This document shows positions 8,059-16,260 of a stretch of DNA of 35,937 nucleotides, piece after piece. Source of the DNA: Thiobacillus sp. (GTDB lineage Bacteria; Pseudomonadota; Gammaproteobacteria; Burkholderiales; Thiobacillaceae). Each line of letters starts with the position of its first letter. The first letter of the stretch is position 1. Below the pieces are notes generated by a model, which was not told the DNA's origin, searched no databases, and saw only the letters and a program-made list of their open reading frames with translations. The stretch spans positions 1 through 35,937 of the forward strand of contig JAIOJU010000061.1 of NCBI GenBank assembly GCA_019911765.1, read 5' to 3'. The position numbers and the translations under genes were made by a program.

Positions 8059-8601
8059 GTGTCGCGCCTGATTCTTTTCAATAAACCCTACGGCGTACTC
8101 AGCCAGTTCACCCCGGAGGGGCGCTGGCAGGGTTTGCGGGATCATATCGACTTGCCGGGCGTATATGCGGCCGGGCGTCTGGATGCAGACAGCGAAGGCC
8201 TGCTGATTTTAACCGATGACGGTGCCTTGCAGAGCCGGATTGCCGATCCCCGGCACAAACTGCCCAAAACCTACTGGGCACAGGTTGAAGGTGCGCCCGA
8301 TGAAGCGGCGCTGGAACCGCTGCGGCACGGCGTCGATCTCGGCGATTTCGTCACCCAGCCGGCGCAGGTCCGGATCATCGACGAGCCCGCCGGGCTGTGG
8401 CCACGCAACCCGCCAATCCGCGCCCGCCAGACCATCCCCACCCACTGGATCGAACTCGTCATCACCGAAGGCAAAAACCGCCAGGTGCGCCGCATGACCG
8501 CCAAAGTGGGCTTTCCCACCCTGCGGCTGATCCGCGCCGCCATCGGCGACTGGACCCTGGGCGCACTGCAGCCCGGAGAATGGAAAGAACTGAATGTCTG
8601 A
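8059..8601 (+). CDS. rluE: 23S rRNA pseudouridine synthase RluE
   Basis: About 180 residues of the RsuA/RluE pseudouridine synthase family without an S4 domain; RluE isomerises U2457 of 23S rRNA. The catalytic motif [14 protein letters not shown] is present with Asp42 (counting from GTG 8059), followed by [20 protein letters not shown] and [16 protein letters not shown], the family's C-terminal signature. The start is ambiguous. GTG 8059 begins right before the conserved [15 protein letters not shown] 8044 in the same frame would add five residues. Neither has a clear Shine-Dalgarno, and the predicted transcription start (about 8044) leaves almost no leader. The stop overlaps the nudJ start by 8 nt. 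The order rluE-nudJ-mnmA is the enterobacterial one, which supports the specific name. Confidence 0.92.
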   Translation: MSRLILFNKPYGVLSQFTPEGRWQGLRDHIDLPGVYAAGRLDADSEGLLILTDDGALQSRIADPRHKLPKTYWAQVEGAPDEAALEPLRHGVDLGDFVTQPAQVRIIDEPAGLWPRNPPIRARQTIPTHWIELVITEGKNRQVRRMTAKVGFPTLRLIRAAIGDWTLGALQPGEWKELNV

Positions 8602-9058
8602 ACCAAGCCTGAATACACAGTGGCTGCCCCATGTCGTGGTTGCTGCCATCGTCGAACGCGACGGCAAGTTTCTGCTGGTGGAGGAGCACACCGCCGAGGG
8701 CCTGCGCCTCAACCAGCCGGCCGGCCACTGGGAGCCGGGCGAAACCCTGCTCGACGCGGTGCGCCGCGAAGCGCTGGAAGAGACCGCGCATCACGTCGAG
8801 CCGCTCGCGCTGCTGGGCTGTTACAGCACCTACTATGCGCGGCGCGACATCACCTATCTGCGCTTCGCCTACATTTGCCAGGCCACCGGCCTTGATGCGG
8901 AGCGCGTACTGGACGATGGCATCGTGCGCGCAGTGTGGCTGACGGCGGACGAACTCGCGGCAAGCGCCGTCCCCCACCGCAGCCAGCTGGTGATGCGCTG
9001 CGTACAGGACTATCTGGCCGGGCGACGCTTTCCGCTCGATTTCGTGAGCCATTTATGA
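8594..9058 (+). CDS. nudJ: Nudix hydrolase NudJ-like (phosphatase)
   Basis: A 154-residue Nudix protein. The Nudix box is [20 protein letters not shown] (about residues 45-64) followed by T-A. All the metal-binding glutamates are there, but the usual glycine after EE-x is alanine. E. coli NudJ (YmfB) hydrolyses nucleoside tri- and diphosphates and hydroxymethylpyrimidine pyrophosphate and sits in the same icd/rluE/mnmA neighbourhood; the length and C-terminal LVxxxVxxYLxGxRxPLDFV match. ATG 8594 lies inside the end of rluE, and the stop overlaps the mnmA start (ATGA), so translation is probably coupled through the operon. Substrate is inferred from synteny only. Confidence 0.9.
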   Translation: MSEPSLNTQWLPHVVVAAIVERDGKFLLVEEHTAEGLRLNQPAGHWEPGETLLDAVRREALEETAHHVEPLALLGCYSTYYARRDITYLRFAYICQATGLDAERVLDDGIVRAVWLTADELAASAVPHRSQLVMRCVQDYLAGRRFPLDFVSHL

Positions 9059-10131
9059 GCACCCGCGTCGTCGTCGGCATGTCGGGCGGCGTCGATTCCG
9101 CGGTCGCCGCTTATCTCTTGAAACAACAGGGTTACGACGTGCTCGGCGTGTTCATGAAGAACTGGGATGACGACGACAACACCGACCACTGCACTGCACG
9201 CCAGGATTTTCTCGACGTGCTGGCGGTGGCCGACGTGCTCGGCATCGAAGTCGAAGCGGTCAACTTTGCGGCCGAATACAAGGAACGCGTGTTCAGCTAT
9301 TTCCTCGCCGAATACCAGGCCGGGCGCACGCCGAACCCGGATGTGCTGTGCAATGCCGAAATCAAGTTCAAGGCCTTTCTCGACGACGCGATTTCGCGCG
9401 GCGCCGAGTTCATCGCCACCGGGCATTACGTCGGCAAGGGCACGGACAGCGCGGGCCGCGCCACGCTCATGCGCGCGGCCGACAGCAACAAGGATCAGAG
9501 CTATTTTCTCTATCGCCTGAGCCAGTCCCAATTGAAACCTGCCCTCTTCCCTCTGAGGGCCCTGCCCAAGCCCGAGGTGCGCCAGATTGCGGAAAAGATC
9601 GGCCTGCCCAATGCCAGGAAGAAGGACTCGACCGGCATCTGCTTCATCGGTGAGCGCAACTTCCGCGAATTTCTCGAACGCTACCTGCCGCGCAACCCGG
9701 GTGAAATGAAAACGCCCGAAGGCCGCGTCGTCGGCCAGCATCAGGGGCTGATGTACTACACGCTCGGTCAGCGGCAGGGCCTGGGCATCGGCGGGCAGAA
9801 GGACGGCAATACCGAACCGTGGTTCGTCGCCGCCAAGGACATGGCGACCAATACCCTGGTGGTGGTGCAGGGCCACGACCACCCGCTGCTGCAGCGCTCG
9901 ACGCTCACCGCCGGACAACTCAACTGGATCAGCGGCGAAGCGCCCGACCCGGACAAGCCCTGCACCGCAAAAACCCGCTACCGGCAGACCGATGCCCCCT
10001 GCCGCATCACCCGGCTGGAAGCCGACGCGCTGGACCTCGTGTTCGATGCGCCGCAGTGGGCGGTCACGCCCGGTCAGTCCGTTGTTTTGTATGATGATAA
10101 GACCTGTCTCGGCGGCGGCATCATCGAGTAA
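9055..10131 (+). CDS. mnmA: tRNA-specific 2-thiouridylase MnmA
   Basis: This 358-residue enzyme performs the ATP-dependent 2-thiolation of U34 in tRNA-Lys, -Glu and -Gln, taking persulfide sulfur from the TusE relay. Features: N-terminal PP-loop [15 protein letters not shown] (residues 8-22) for ATP; the catalytic cysteine in TPNPDVLCN (Cys99) and the second in [11 protein letters not shown] (Cys196), matching Cys102/Cys199 of E. coli; and a C-terminal beta-barrel. The start ATG 9055 overlaps the nudJ stop as ATGA, which rejects the longer in-frame start inside nudJ. It modifies tRNA-Gln, which glnS downstream charges, although that adjacency may be coincidental. Confidence 0.97.
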   Translation: MSTRVVVGMSGGVDSAVAAYLLKQQGYDVLGVFMKNWDDDDNTDHCTARQDFLDVLAVADVLGIEVEAVNFAAEYKERVFSYFLAEYQAGRTPNPDVLCNAEIKFKAFLDDAISRGAEFIATGHYVGKGTDSAGRATLMRAADSNKDQSYFLYRLSQSQLKPALFPLRALPKPEVRQIAEKIGLPNARKKDSTGICFIGERNFREFLERYLPRNPGEMKTPEGRVVGQHQGLMYYTLGQRQGLGIGGQKDGNTEPWFVAAKDMATNTLVVVQGHDHPLLQRSTLTAGQLNWISGEAPDPDKPCTAKTRYRQTDAPCRITRLEADALDLVFDAPQWAVTPGQSVVLYDDKTCLGGGIIE

Positions 10132-10134
10132 ACC

Positions 10135-10290
10135 ATGAAGAAAATTCGCAAACTCGCACTCCCTCCCAAAGACCCTCAAGTTAAAGCGCTGCTGACTCTA
10201 CTGGAGATAGGAGAGCGCGAACGGAAACGTGGTTTGTTCCGTCCGCTGAGTGAAGTCGTCCAGCGCCTGCGCCAAAACCGCACACGCTGA
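10135..10290 (+). CDS. Small basic protein of unknown function, coupled to mnmA
   Basis: This 51-codon ORF runs from ATG 10135, only 3 nt after the mnmA stop, to TGA 10290. It is too short for standard ORF lists. The product is strongly basic, opens MKKIRKLALPP and ends LFRPLSEVVQRLRQNRTR. The tail follows a G-x-x-RPL-x-EV-x-x-RLR pattern that recalls the C-terminal part of some small type II antitoxins, but no toxin gene is adjacent and I cannot assign a family. No strong Shine-Dalgarno is present (only GAG in the mnmA stop context), so expression would rely on coupling. No competing gene occupies the opposite strand. Confidence 0.5.
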   Translation: MKKIRKLALPPKDPQVKALLTLLEIGERERKRGLFRPLSEVVQRLRQNRTR

Positions 10291-10367
10291 TTTCCACCGC
10301 ACCCACGCTCAAGGGCGGTTTTACGCGATAATTCGGCTGTCCCGTTCTCACGCAACACCACCCCCCA

Positions 10368-12062
10368 ATGTCGCACGAAGCCCCCACACCCGCTGCCAAC
10401 TTCATCCGCAACATCATCGACGAGCAGAATGCTTCCGGAAAATGGAATGGCCGCGTCGAGACGCGCTTTCCGCCCGAGCCAAACGGCTACCTGCACTTGG
10501 GGCATGCCAAATCGATCTTCCTGAACTTTGGCCTGGCGCGTGATTACAACGGCGTGTGCCATCTGCGTTTCGACGACACCAATCCGGAAAAGGAAAGCCA
10601 GGAATACGTCGATGCTATTACCGAATCGGTGAAATGGCTGGGCTTCGACTGGGGCAAGCACCTCTACTTCGCGTCGAATTATTTCGACACCATGTACGCC
10701 TGCGCCGAATACCTGATCCAGGCCGGCCATGCCTATGTGGATTCGCTGTCCGCCGACGAGATGCGCAGCTATCGTGGCACGCTGACCGAACCGGGCAAGG
10801 ACAGCCCCTATCGCAGCCGCAGCGTGGACGAAAACCTGGCCATGTTCCGTTCGATGCGCGCGGGCGAGTTTGCCGATGGCGCACATGTGCTGCGGGCCAA
10901 GATCAACATGGCCTCGCCCAACATCAACCTGCGCGACCCGGCGATCTATCGCATCAAGCGCGCACATCACCACAACACCGGCGACACCTGGTGCATCTAC
11001 CCGATGTACACCTACGCCCACCCGATCGAGGACGCAATCGAGCACATCACGCATTCGATCTGCACCCTGGAATTCGAGGATCAGCGCCCGTTCTATGACT
11101 GGCTGCTCGACAAGCTGGCCGACGGCAATTTCTTCCCCCGCCCGCTGCCGCAGCAGATCGAATTCGCCCGGCTCAATCTCACCTATGTCGTGCTGTCGAA
11201 GCGCAAGCTGATCCAGCTGGTCGATGAAAAGCACGTCAGCGGCTGGGACGATCCGCGCCTGCCGACGCTGGTCGGCGCGCGCCGCCGCGGCTATACCGCC
11301 GAAGGCTTCAAGCGCTTCACCGACCGTATCGGCGTGTCCAAGTCTGACGGCTGGATCGACTACAGCGTGTTCGAGGAATGCCAGCGCGACGTGCTGAACG
11401 ACACCGCGCTGCGCCGTATTGCCGTGCTCGACCCGGTCAAGCTCATCATCGACAACTACCCGGCCGACCAGTCGGAAGACTGCTTCGCGCCCAACCACCC
11501 GCAGCATCCCGACCTGGGCAAGCGCGTCGTGCCGCTGTCAAAGGAACTGTGGATCGAGCGCGAGGACTTTATGGAAACCCCACCCAAGGGCTACTTCCGA
11601 TTGTTCCCTGGCAACTCGGTGAGGCTGCGCTACGGCTATGTCATCACCTGCACCGGCTGCGACAAGGATGCCAATGGCACCATCACCGCCGTGCACTGCG
11701 ACTACCTGCCCGACACCAAATCCGGCACGCCCGGTTCCGACTCGATCAAGGTCAAAGGCAACATTCACTGGGTATCAGCCGCGCATGCGTATGAAGCCGA
11801 AGTGCGGCTGTACGACCGCCTGTTCACCACCGCGCAGCCGGGCGGCGAAAGCGGCGACTTCCTGAAAGACCTGAATCCCGACTCGGTGCGCACCATCCGC
11901 GCACAACTGGAACCAGTGTTAAAAGACGCCAACGCCGAAGACCGCTTCCAGTTCGAACGGCACGGCTATTTTGTTGCGGATCGCGTTGACTCGAAGCTGG
12001 GTGAGCCGGTGTTCAACCGGACGGTGACGTTAAAGGACTCGTGGGTTAAAACAACAAAATAG
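10368..12062 (+). CDS. glnS: Glutaminyl-tRNA synthetase
   Basis: This 564-residue class I synthetase (E. coli 554) charges tRNA-Gln directly in the cytoplasm. The HIGH motif appears as [15 protein letters not shown] (about residues 35-49) and the KMSKS loop as VVLSKRKL (about 276-283). Between them are the acceptor-binding domain with [10 protein letters not shown] and the GlnRS-typical [20 protein letters not shown]. The C-terminal half forms the two anticodon-binding beta-barrels. ATG 10368 is preceded by a C-rich run with no recognisable Shine-Dalgarno; a -10-like GATAAT lies at 10327-10332. No terminator hairpin is obvious after the stop. It is the last core gene before the accessory segment. 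Confidence 0.98.
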   Translation: MSHEAPTPAANFIRNIIDEQNASGKWNGRVETRFPPEPNGYLHLGHAKSIFLNFGLARDYNGVCHLRFDDTNPEKESQEYVDAITESVKWLGFDWGKHLYFASNYFDTMYACAEYLIQAGHAYVDSLSADEMRSYRGTLTEPGKDSPYRSRSVDENLAMFRSMRAGEFADGAHVLRAKINMASPNINLRDPAIYRIKRAHHHNTGDTWCIYPMYTYAHPIEDAIEHITHSICTLEFEDQRPFYDWLLDKLADGNFFPRPLPQQIEFARLNLTYVVLSKRKLIQLVDEKHVSGWDDPRLPTLVGARRRGYTAEGFKRFTDRIGVSKSDGWIDYSVFEECQRDVLNDTALRRIAVLDPVKLIIDNYPADQSEDCFAPNHPQHPDLGKRVVPLSKELWIEREDFMETPPKGYFRLFPGNSVRLRYGYVITCTGCDKDANGTITAVHCDYLPDTKSGTPGSDSIKVKGNIHWVSAAHAYEAEVRLYDRLFTTAQPGGESGDFLKDLNPDSVRTIRAQLEPVLKDANAEDRFQFERHGYFVADRVDSKLGEPVFNRTVTLKDSWVKTTK

Positions 12063-12397
12063 CCTTCCGAAATCGACCAACTACGCCCACTGAGTGAGCC
12101 GAAACCATGCGTTCCCAGACGGCCGGTGTACCTTAGCAAGCTGCCGGTGGCTGAGCTGGCATGGTTGGCAAGTCATCGGCCATTGCGGCCGGTGGCGTCG
12201 CTTCAGCTGAATGACCGGTGTCGCGCAGGTTGCCGACGTTTAGGGAGTACGCCGCCGAATGGCCGCTTTCGTTAGCGGCGAAGGACGGCACCCGACCCAA
12301 AGCGGTAGTAGCCCGAACGGAAAAGCTGCCCCTCAACGTTTGAAATGGTTTTGTCCTTATTTTGAATCTCTGAGTGCAACGAGCGGTTGGCCCCGCG
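12063..12397. other. Gene-free stretch containing the left inverted repeat
   Basis: These 335 bp between the convergent glnS and xenA-like genes hold no supportable gene. They contain the 124-bp repeat copy (12176-12299). A frame across the repeat on the minus strand stays open, but its partner at 21125-21249 carries a 1-bp shift, so it is not treated as coding. Confidence 0.6.
12176..12299 (+). repeat. Left copy of a 124/125-bp inverted repeat flanking the accessory segment
   Basis: Aligned by eye to the reverse complement of 21125-21249, it differs by seven substitutions and one single-base gap, about 94 % identity. Similarity ends abruptly at both boundaries. The pair lies in opposite orientation about 9 kb apart and encloses the xenA-like gene, the tetR gene and the RND operon. 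It contains the motif TGAATGACCGGT (12208-12219), which recurs at 20997-21008. Confidence 0.85.
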
Positions 12398-13489
12398 CTA
12401 CTCCCATCGACTGAGCCAGTGTGCGTAAGGTGCCGGAAGAGTCCATGCCGGCCTCTCGATCCCCAATTCCCGCGCGGCTTGGTAAGGCCAGTGCGGATTG
12501 GCCAGATGCGCACGGCCAATCATGACGATGTCGATTTGCCCCTCTGAAATAGCGCGATTGGCCAGCTTTGGATCGTCCATCCCCCATGCCGTCGCGACAG
12601 GAATTGCCGCTTCACGGCGTACGCGCTCGGCAATGGGCGCCAAGAAAGCCGGCCCCCAGGGAATCTGGGCGGTCGGGATTGAAAAGCCGACGCTGACATT
12701 CAGGAAGTCCAGTCCTTCGCGCTTTAAATTACGGACTAGCTCAATGGATTCGGAAAGGGTTTCCTCATCGCGTCCGTCATACTCAATGACTCCAAAACGT
12801 GCCGTCAAAGGCAGATGGTCGGGCCAGACCTGACGCACCGCAGCCAGGGTTTCCATCATAAAGCGGCTGCGATTTTCAAAGCTGCCACCGTAGCGATCAG
12901 TTCGTTGGTTAGAGTGCGTCGAGAAAAAGCTTTGACCCAGATAGCCATGCGCAAAATGTAATTCCAGCCACTCAAAACCAGCCGCCAACGCGCGTTTGGC
13001 GGCGCTGACAAAATCCTCACGCACCCGTGCAATATCATCTAGCGTCATTTCCCTGGGGGTTCTTGGCAGATGCACACCAAAGGCGATGGGCGAGGGGCCA
13101 ATGGGTTCCCACGCCAGCGGATCATGGGGATCAAGATGGTCATCACCTTCCCAGGGACGATGCGAGCTGGCCTTGCGTCCGGCATGCCCAATCTGTATCC
13201 CAGGCACCGACCCAGCAGCCTTGACCGCCGCCACTGCCGGCGCCCACACTTCCATTTGAGCGTCATTCCACAGCCCGGCACACCATGGCGTAATGCGACC
13301 TTCGGGCGAAACGCTGGTCGCCTCGGCAATGACAAGACCGGCACCGCCACGCGCCATCCCGGCAAGGTGCACGTGATGCCAGTCGTTAATCACGCCATCG
13401 TTCGCCATGTATTGACACATAGGAGGAACCGCAATGCGATTGCGTAAAGTGATGCTTTTGAGGGTAAAAGGGTCGAACAAGTCTGACAT
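12398..13489 (-). CDS. XenA/YqjM-type old yellow enzyme (NADPH-dependent ene-reductase / xenobiotic reductase)
   Basis: From ATG 13489 this is 363 residues, the length of Pseudomonas putida XenA, with GGAGA 7 nt upstream; an in-frame ATG at 13507 is less likely. It is an FMN TIM-barrel that reduces activated C=C bonds and, in XenA, nitro- and nitrate-ester compounds. Key features: PPMCQYMA with Cys25, the active-site cysteine of this subclass; the FMN loop GIQIGHAGRKAS; the substrate-binding pair in ELHFAHGYLGQSFFS; TARFGVIEYDGRD; and C-terminal GRAHLANPHWPY. The exact substrate is unknown. It is convergent with glnS and inside the segment bracketed by the inverted repeats, together with an efflux operon, which suggests a detoxification role. 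Confidence 0.93.
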   Translation of the reverse strand: MSDLFDPFTLKSITLRNRIAVPPMCQYMANDGVINDWHHVHLAGMARGGAGLVIAEATSVSPEGRITPWCAGLWNDAQMEVWAPAVAAVKAAGSVPGIQIGHAGRKASSHRPWEGDDHLDPHDPLAWEPIGPSPIAFGVHLPRTPREMTLDDIARVREDFVSAAKRALAAGFEWLELHFAHGYLGQSFFSTHSNQRTDRYGGSFENRSRFMMETLAAVRQVWPDHLPLTARFGVIEYDGRDEETLSESIELVRNLKREGLDFLNVSVGFSIPTAQIPWGPAFLAPIAERVRREAAIPVATAWGMDDPKLANRAISEGQIDIVMIGRAHLANPHWPYQAARELGIERPAWTLPAPYAHWLSRWE

Positions 13490-14259
13490 CAGAGCATCTC
13501 CATTCATATTGAGAAGGGGGTTAATGAAGGGCGCCGCTATTCATTTAGTTAGCCCCCCCTACCAAACCTCACAGGCTCAAACTTACCCGCACGGGATTGG
13601 TAGCACAACGCAGAGTCCCAAATTCCATCGCCATAAGGTTCGACCGTCCGCTTCTTGGCGTAACCATGGATGACCGCTCGTGGTCGACAGTGACGGTTGA
13701 GCTAAAGCGCCCCAAAGCAGCCTCTGGAAAATGATGCTTTCCGTCCAATGACTGCAATGCAGCAACGTTGCCCAACAGGTGCTGTCGGCCAAGAGCGGTC
13801 GCTTCCTTGTTTGCCAGACCGGACATCCGAGGGGCTGCTCTACTCTGAAACCTGCCGGAACCTCAATGAGTGCAACTCGGCCTAAGTCAACGCTCGAACC
13901 CAGACGCAGGAAGGTGGCCGATGTCCGCCTTGCGGGAGTGTGCCTCAATGGGGGCTCCAACCATTTTCAGTCTGCTAGAGAATTAAATGCAGCTGTCTTA
14001 CTGGCGACGTCGATCTCGATGGCCTCAATGCGGCCATTGCTGCCGACTGGACCAGTTTCGCTGTCCTTGAGTCGATAGCGTTGCCAAGCGAACACCGTCA
14101 CCACACCGTCGATCATCACGGCCGTCTGCCAGATCAACCATTTTTTCTACTGTGGGGGGTATCGATGTCCTTCCATGCCTTGCTTGGGTGGTGTTGTCGT
14201 TCGTCAAACTCTGGTTCACTTTTTCATATATCTCTACCAACGGCTCTTTTACGTAGCCG
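13490..14259. other. 770-bp spacer without a convincing gene; possible gene remnant
   Basis: Between the xenA-like gene and tetR no frame has a family signature, credible start or ribosome-binding site. Short open stretches occur on both strands but disagree with each other. The most protein-like piece is on the minus strand from about 14146 to 13967 (contains IWQTAVMIDGVV and FAWQRYRLKDSE), cut upstream by TAG at 14147-14149. It reads like the tail of a decayed gene. The right end, nearest tetR, is AT-richer. I see no clear promoter for the xenA-like gene beyond its ribosome-binding site. Confidence 0.45.
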
Positions 14260-14877
14260 CTAGGTGGGTTGTGTGAGCAGATCACTGATCATGCGCCGGA
14301 ACAGCTTTACCACGACATCCCGGTCAATATTGGGATTGCGGATGGCGCGAATACGCAAACCATCGAACATGGCCGAAATAGCTTCCACCATACCGGCGAG
14401 CGTGGCAGCGTTGTCCTCATGGCCAGCGGCCTGCCGCTGTGTACGGATGGTTTCGGCGAGGCTGTCTCGACACTGCTTGTCGGCTGCGCGCACGATCTCT
14501 GCGATATGCGGATTGCGAGCGGCTTCGGCGACGATTTCCAGTTGCAGTGCGGCTGAGCCCGGGTCGAGATTGTCCTGAACCCCCTCGACAGCGCGCTCGA
14601 TCATGGCCGCCTTGACGTCGCTTGCTGCGCGCAGTTCGGCAGTCAGCACCAGCAGTCGCTCCAGATCCTGTGCGACGATGTCGGCAATGATCGCCTCCTT
14701 GTTTTCGAAATAGTGATAGATGTGGCCGGTGCTCATGCCGGCTGCTTTCGATATCTGCGCAATGCTGGTGCCGTGAAAGCCGTGCTCGCGAAAACAGTCC
14801 GCTGCGGCTACGCGGATTTGCGTACGTCGCACATCGGCTCGCGACGTTTCGGTTGGTTGTTCGGGGGAAGCGGGCAT
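14260..14877 (-). CDS. TetR/AcrR-family transcriptional repressor of the RND operon
   Basis: A 205-residue one-component regulator. The N-terminal helix-turn-helix is typical: RRTQIRVAAADCFREHGFHG then TSIAQISKAAGMSTGHIYHY and FENKEAI (about residues 17-61). The remaining helices would form the ligand-binding and dimerisation domain. It is divergent from the three-gene efflux operon with 178 bp between start codons, the usual arrangement of an AcrR/TtgR-like local repressor released by the pump's substrates. ATG 14877 has GGAG at 7-nt spacing. The intergenic palindromes at 14939-14985 are its probable operator, which would make it autoregulatory. The inducer cannot be read from the sequence. 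Confidence 0.92.
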   Translation of the reverse strand: MPASPEQPTETSRADVRRTQIRVAAADCFREHGFHGTSIAQISKAAGMSTGHIYHYFENKEAIIADIVAQDLERLLVLTAELRAASDVKAAMIERAVEGVQDNLDPGSAALQLEIVAEAARNPHIAEIVRAADKQCRDSLAETIRTQRQAAGHEDNAATLAGMVEAISAMFDGLRIRAIRNPNIDRDVVVKLFRRMISDLLTQPT

Positions 14878-14928
14878 GCTTTATCTCCAAAGTGGGAGGC
14901 GCAAAAGTGCGAGAGGGTAATTCGAATC

Positions 14929-14985
14929 TTGCATTTTTTTGAATACTAATATAGATTGAACGTTCATTCTAGTTTTAGTATTCAA
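14929..14985 (+). promoter_or_regulatory. Efflux operon promoter overlapping a TetR-type operator
   Basis: A plus-strand promoter TTGCAT (14929-14934), 17 nt, TAGATT (14952-14957) leads to the RND operon. Its -10 and start region are covered by nested dyads: a central 10-bp palindrome TGAACGTTCA (14957-14966) and outer perfect arms TTGAATACTAA (14939-14949) and TTAGTATTCAA (14975-14985). Dimer-binding dyads over the -10 of a pump operon next to its divergent regulator are the classic layout for TetR-type repression. Which dyad is bound is not known. Confidence 0.65.
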
Positions 14986-15055
14986 TCTATTCCGTGCCCC
15001 CCCTTCATCAGGCCACCTGCCAATGCAGGCAGCACACATTCACGAAAGGCTATCC

Positions 15056-16249
15056 ATGCAGACCCCGCGCATCCTGCAATTCCTACCCATAGGTTTGGCA
15101 TTGGCAAGCACCCTGTTGCTCAACGCCTGCAGCGGCGAGCAACAGAATGCGCCCGCTGGCGGCATGTCGGGCGCGCCTGCCGTTACGGTGATGACGGTCC
15201 AGCCCGAGCCGGTACCGATAACCGCCGAACTGCCTGGCCGTACCACACCTTACCTGGTGGCTGAATTGCGGCCGCAGGTGAGCGGTATCGTCAAGGAGCG
15301 GATGTTCAAGGAAGGCAGTGATGTCAGGGCTGGCCAGGTGCTGTACCGGATCGATCCGGCGACCTATCAGGCGGCCCATGACAGTGCACGCGCGAGTCTG
15401 GCGCGGGCGGATGCCAATCTGGACGTCTCACGACAGAAGGCCATTCGCTACGCCGATCTGGTCAAGATCGAGGCAGTGAGTGCACAGACCAACGAGGAAG
15501 CACAGGCCGCGCAGAAGCAGGCACAGGCCGATGTCGGTACAGCGAAGGCGGCACTCGACAAGGCGCGCGTCGATCTCGGCTTCACCCGTGTCACCTCGCC
15601 GATTGCAGGGCGCATCGGCCGCTCGACTGTGACGGTGGGGGCGCTGGTCACCGCAAACCAGGAAGCAGCGCTCGCCACGGTGCAGCAACTCGACCCGATC
15701 TATGTCGACTTGACGCAACCCAGCGCCAAGTTGTTGAGCCTGAAACGCGATCTCGAATCCGGCAAACTGCAGCGCGCTGCAGGCAATACGGTGCCTGTGC
15801 AACTGGTGCTGGAAGACGGCAGCCTATACGGCGCTGAAGGCCGGCTGGCGTTCTCGGAAGTGACGGTCGATCAGGCCACCGGTAGCGTGACGCTGCGCGC
15901 GGTGTTTCCCAATTCAAAGGGTGATCTGTTGCCTGGCATGTATGTTCGCGCACGCCTGACGCAAGGCGTGAATCGCGCTGCCATGCTGGTGCCGCACGCG
16001 GCGGTCAGCCGCACGCCGCGCGGCGAAGCGCAGGTGATGGTGGTGAACGACGACAACAAGGTCGAGTCGCGCACCGTCAAGGCGGAGCAATCGATCGGCG
16101 ATAAGTGGGTGGTAACCGAGGGCCTCGCCGCCGGCGACCGCGTCATCGTCGAAGGCCTGCAGAAGGTGAAGCCGGGTGCGCCGGTGCAGGCGCAGGAGGC
16201 CGGTTCAGCGCCTGCCGCCGCGACTCCCGCAACTGCCACCACCAAGTGA
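15056..16249 (+). CDS. RND efflux periplasmic adaptor (membrane fusion protein, AcrA/MexA type)
   Basis: From ATG 15056 this is 397 residues, the same length as E. coli AcrA. The start is supported by AAAGG at 6-nt spacing and by a lipoprotein signal peptide that begins there, with lipobox LLNAC (Cys25). The upstream in-frame ATG 15023 would put 11 polar residues ahead of the signal. Domain order is as in AcrA: the lipoyl half-motif around ELRPQVSGIVKERMFKEGSD, a long alpha-hairpin rich in Ala/Gln (about residues 100-165), the second lipoyl half (LGFTRVTSPIAGRIGRS), a beta-barrel and a membrane-proximal domain. It bridges the inner-membrane pump and the outer-membrane channel encoded downstream; the gap to the pump gene is 11 bp. 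Confidence 0.95.
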   Translation: MQTPRILQFLPIGLALASTLLLNACSGEQQNAPAGGMSGAPAVTVMTVQPEPVPITAELPGRTTPYLVAELRPQVSGIVKERMFKEGSDVRAGQVLYRIDPATYQAAHDSARASLARADANLDVSRQKAIRYADLVKIEAVSAQTNEEAQAAQKQAQADVGTAKAALDKARVDLGFTRVTSPIAGRIGRSTVTVGALVTANQEAALATVQQLDPIYVDLTQPSAKLLSLKRDLESGKLQRAAGNTVPVQLVLEDGSLYGAEGRLAFSEVTVDQATGSVTLRAVFPNSKGDLLPGMYVRARLTQGVNRAAMLVPHAAVSRTPRGEAQVMVVNDDNKVESRTVKAEQSIGDKWVVTEGLAAGDRVIVEGLQKVKPGAPVQAQEAGSAPAAATPATATTK

Positions 16250-16260
16250 GGTAACGGACC

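Noticed and set aside
7981-8145. N-terminal extension of icd to 8145
   Set aside because: It would overlap rluE and its promoter on the other strand, adds 55 unconserved residues, and the start at 7980 gives the expected length.
9010-11507. Long minus-strand frames (389 and 443 codons) opposite mnmA and glnS
   Set aside because: Shadows of mnmA and glnS, without ribosome-binding sites or recognisable domains. The second would also cover the small ORF after mnmA.
12133-12519. 128-codon minus-strand frame across the left repeat
   Set aside because: It overlaps the xenA-like gene end, and the second copy of the repeat has a one-base shift that breaks the same reading, so it does not behave as a coding sequence.
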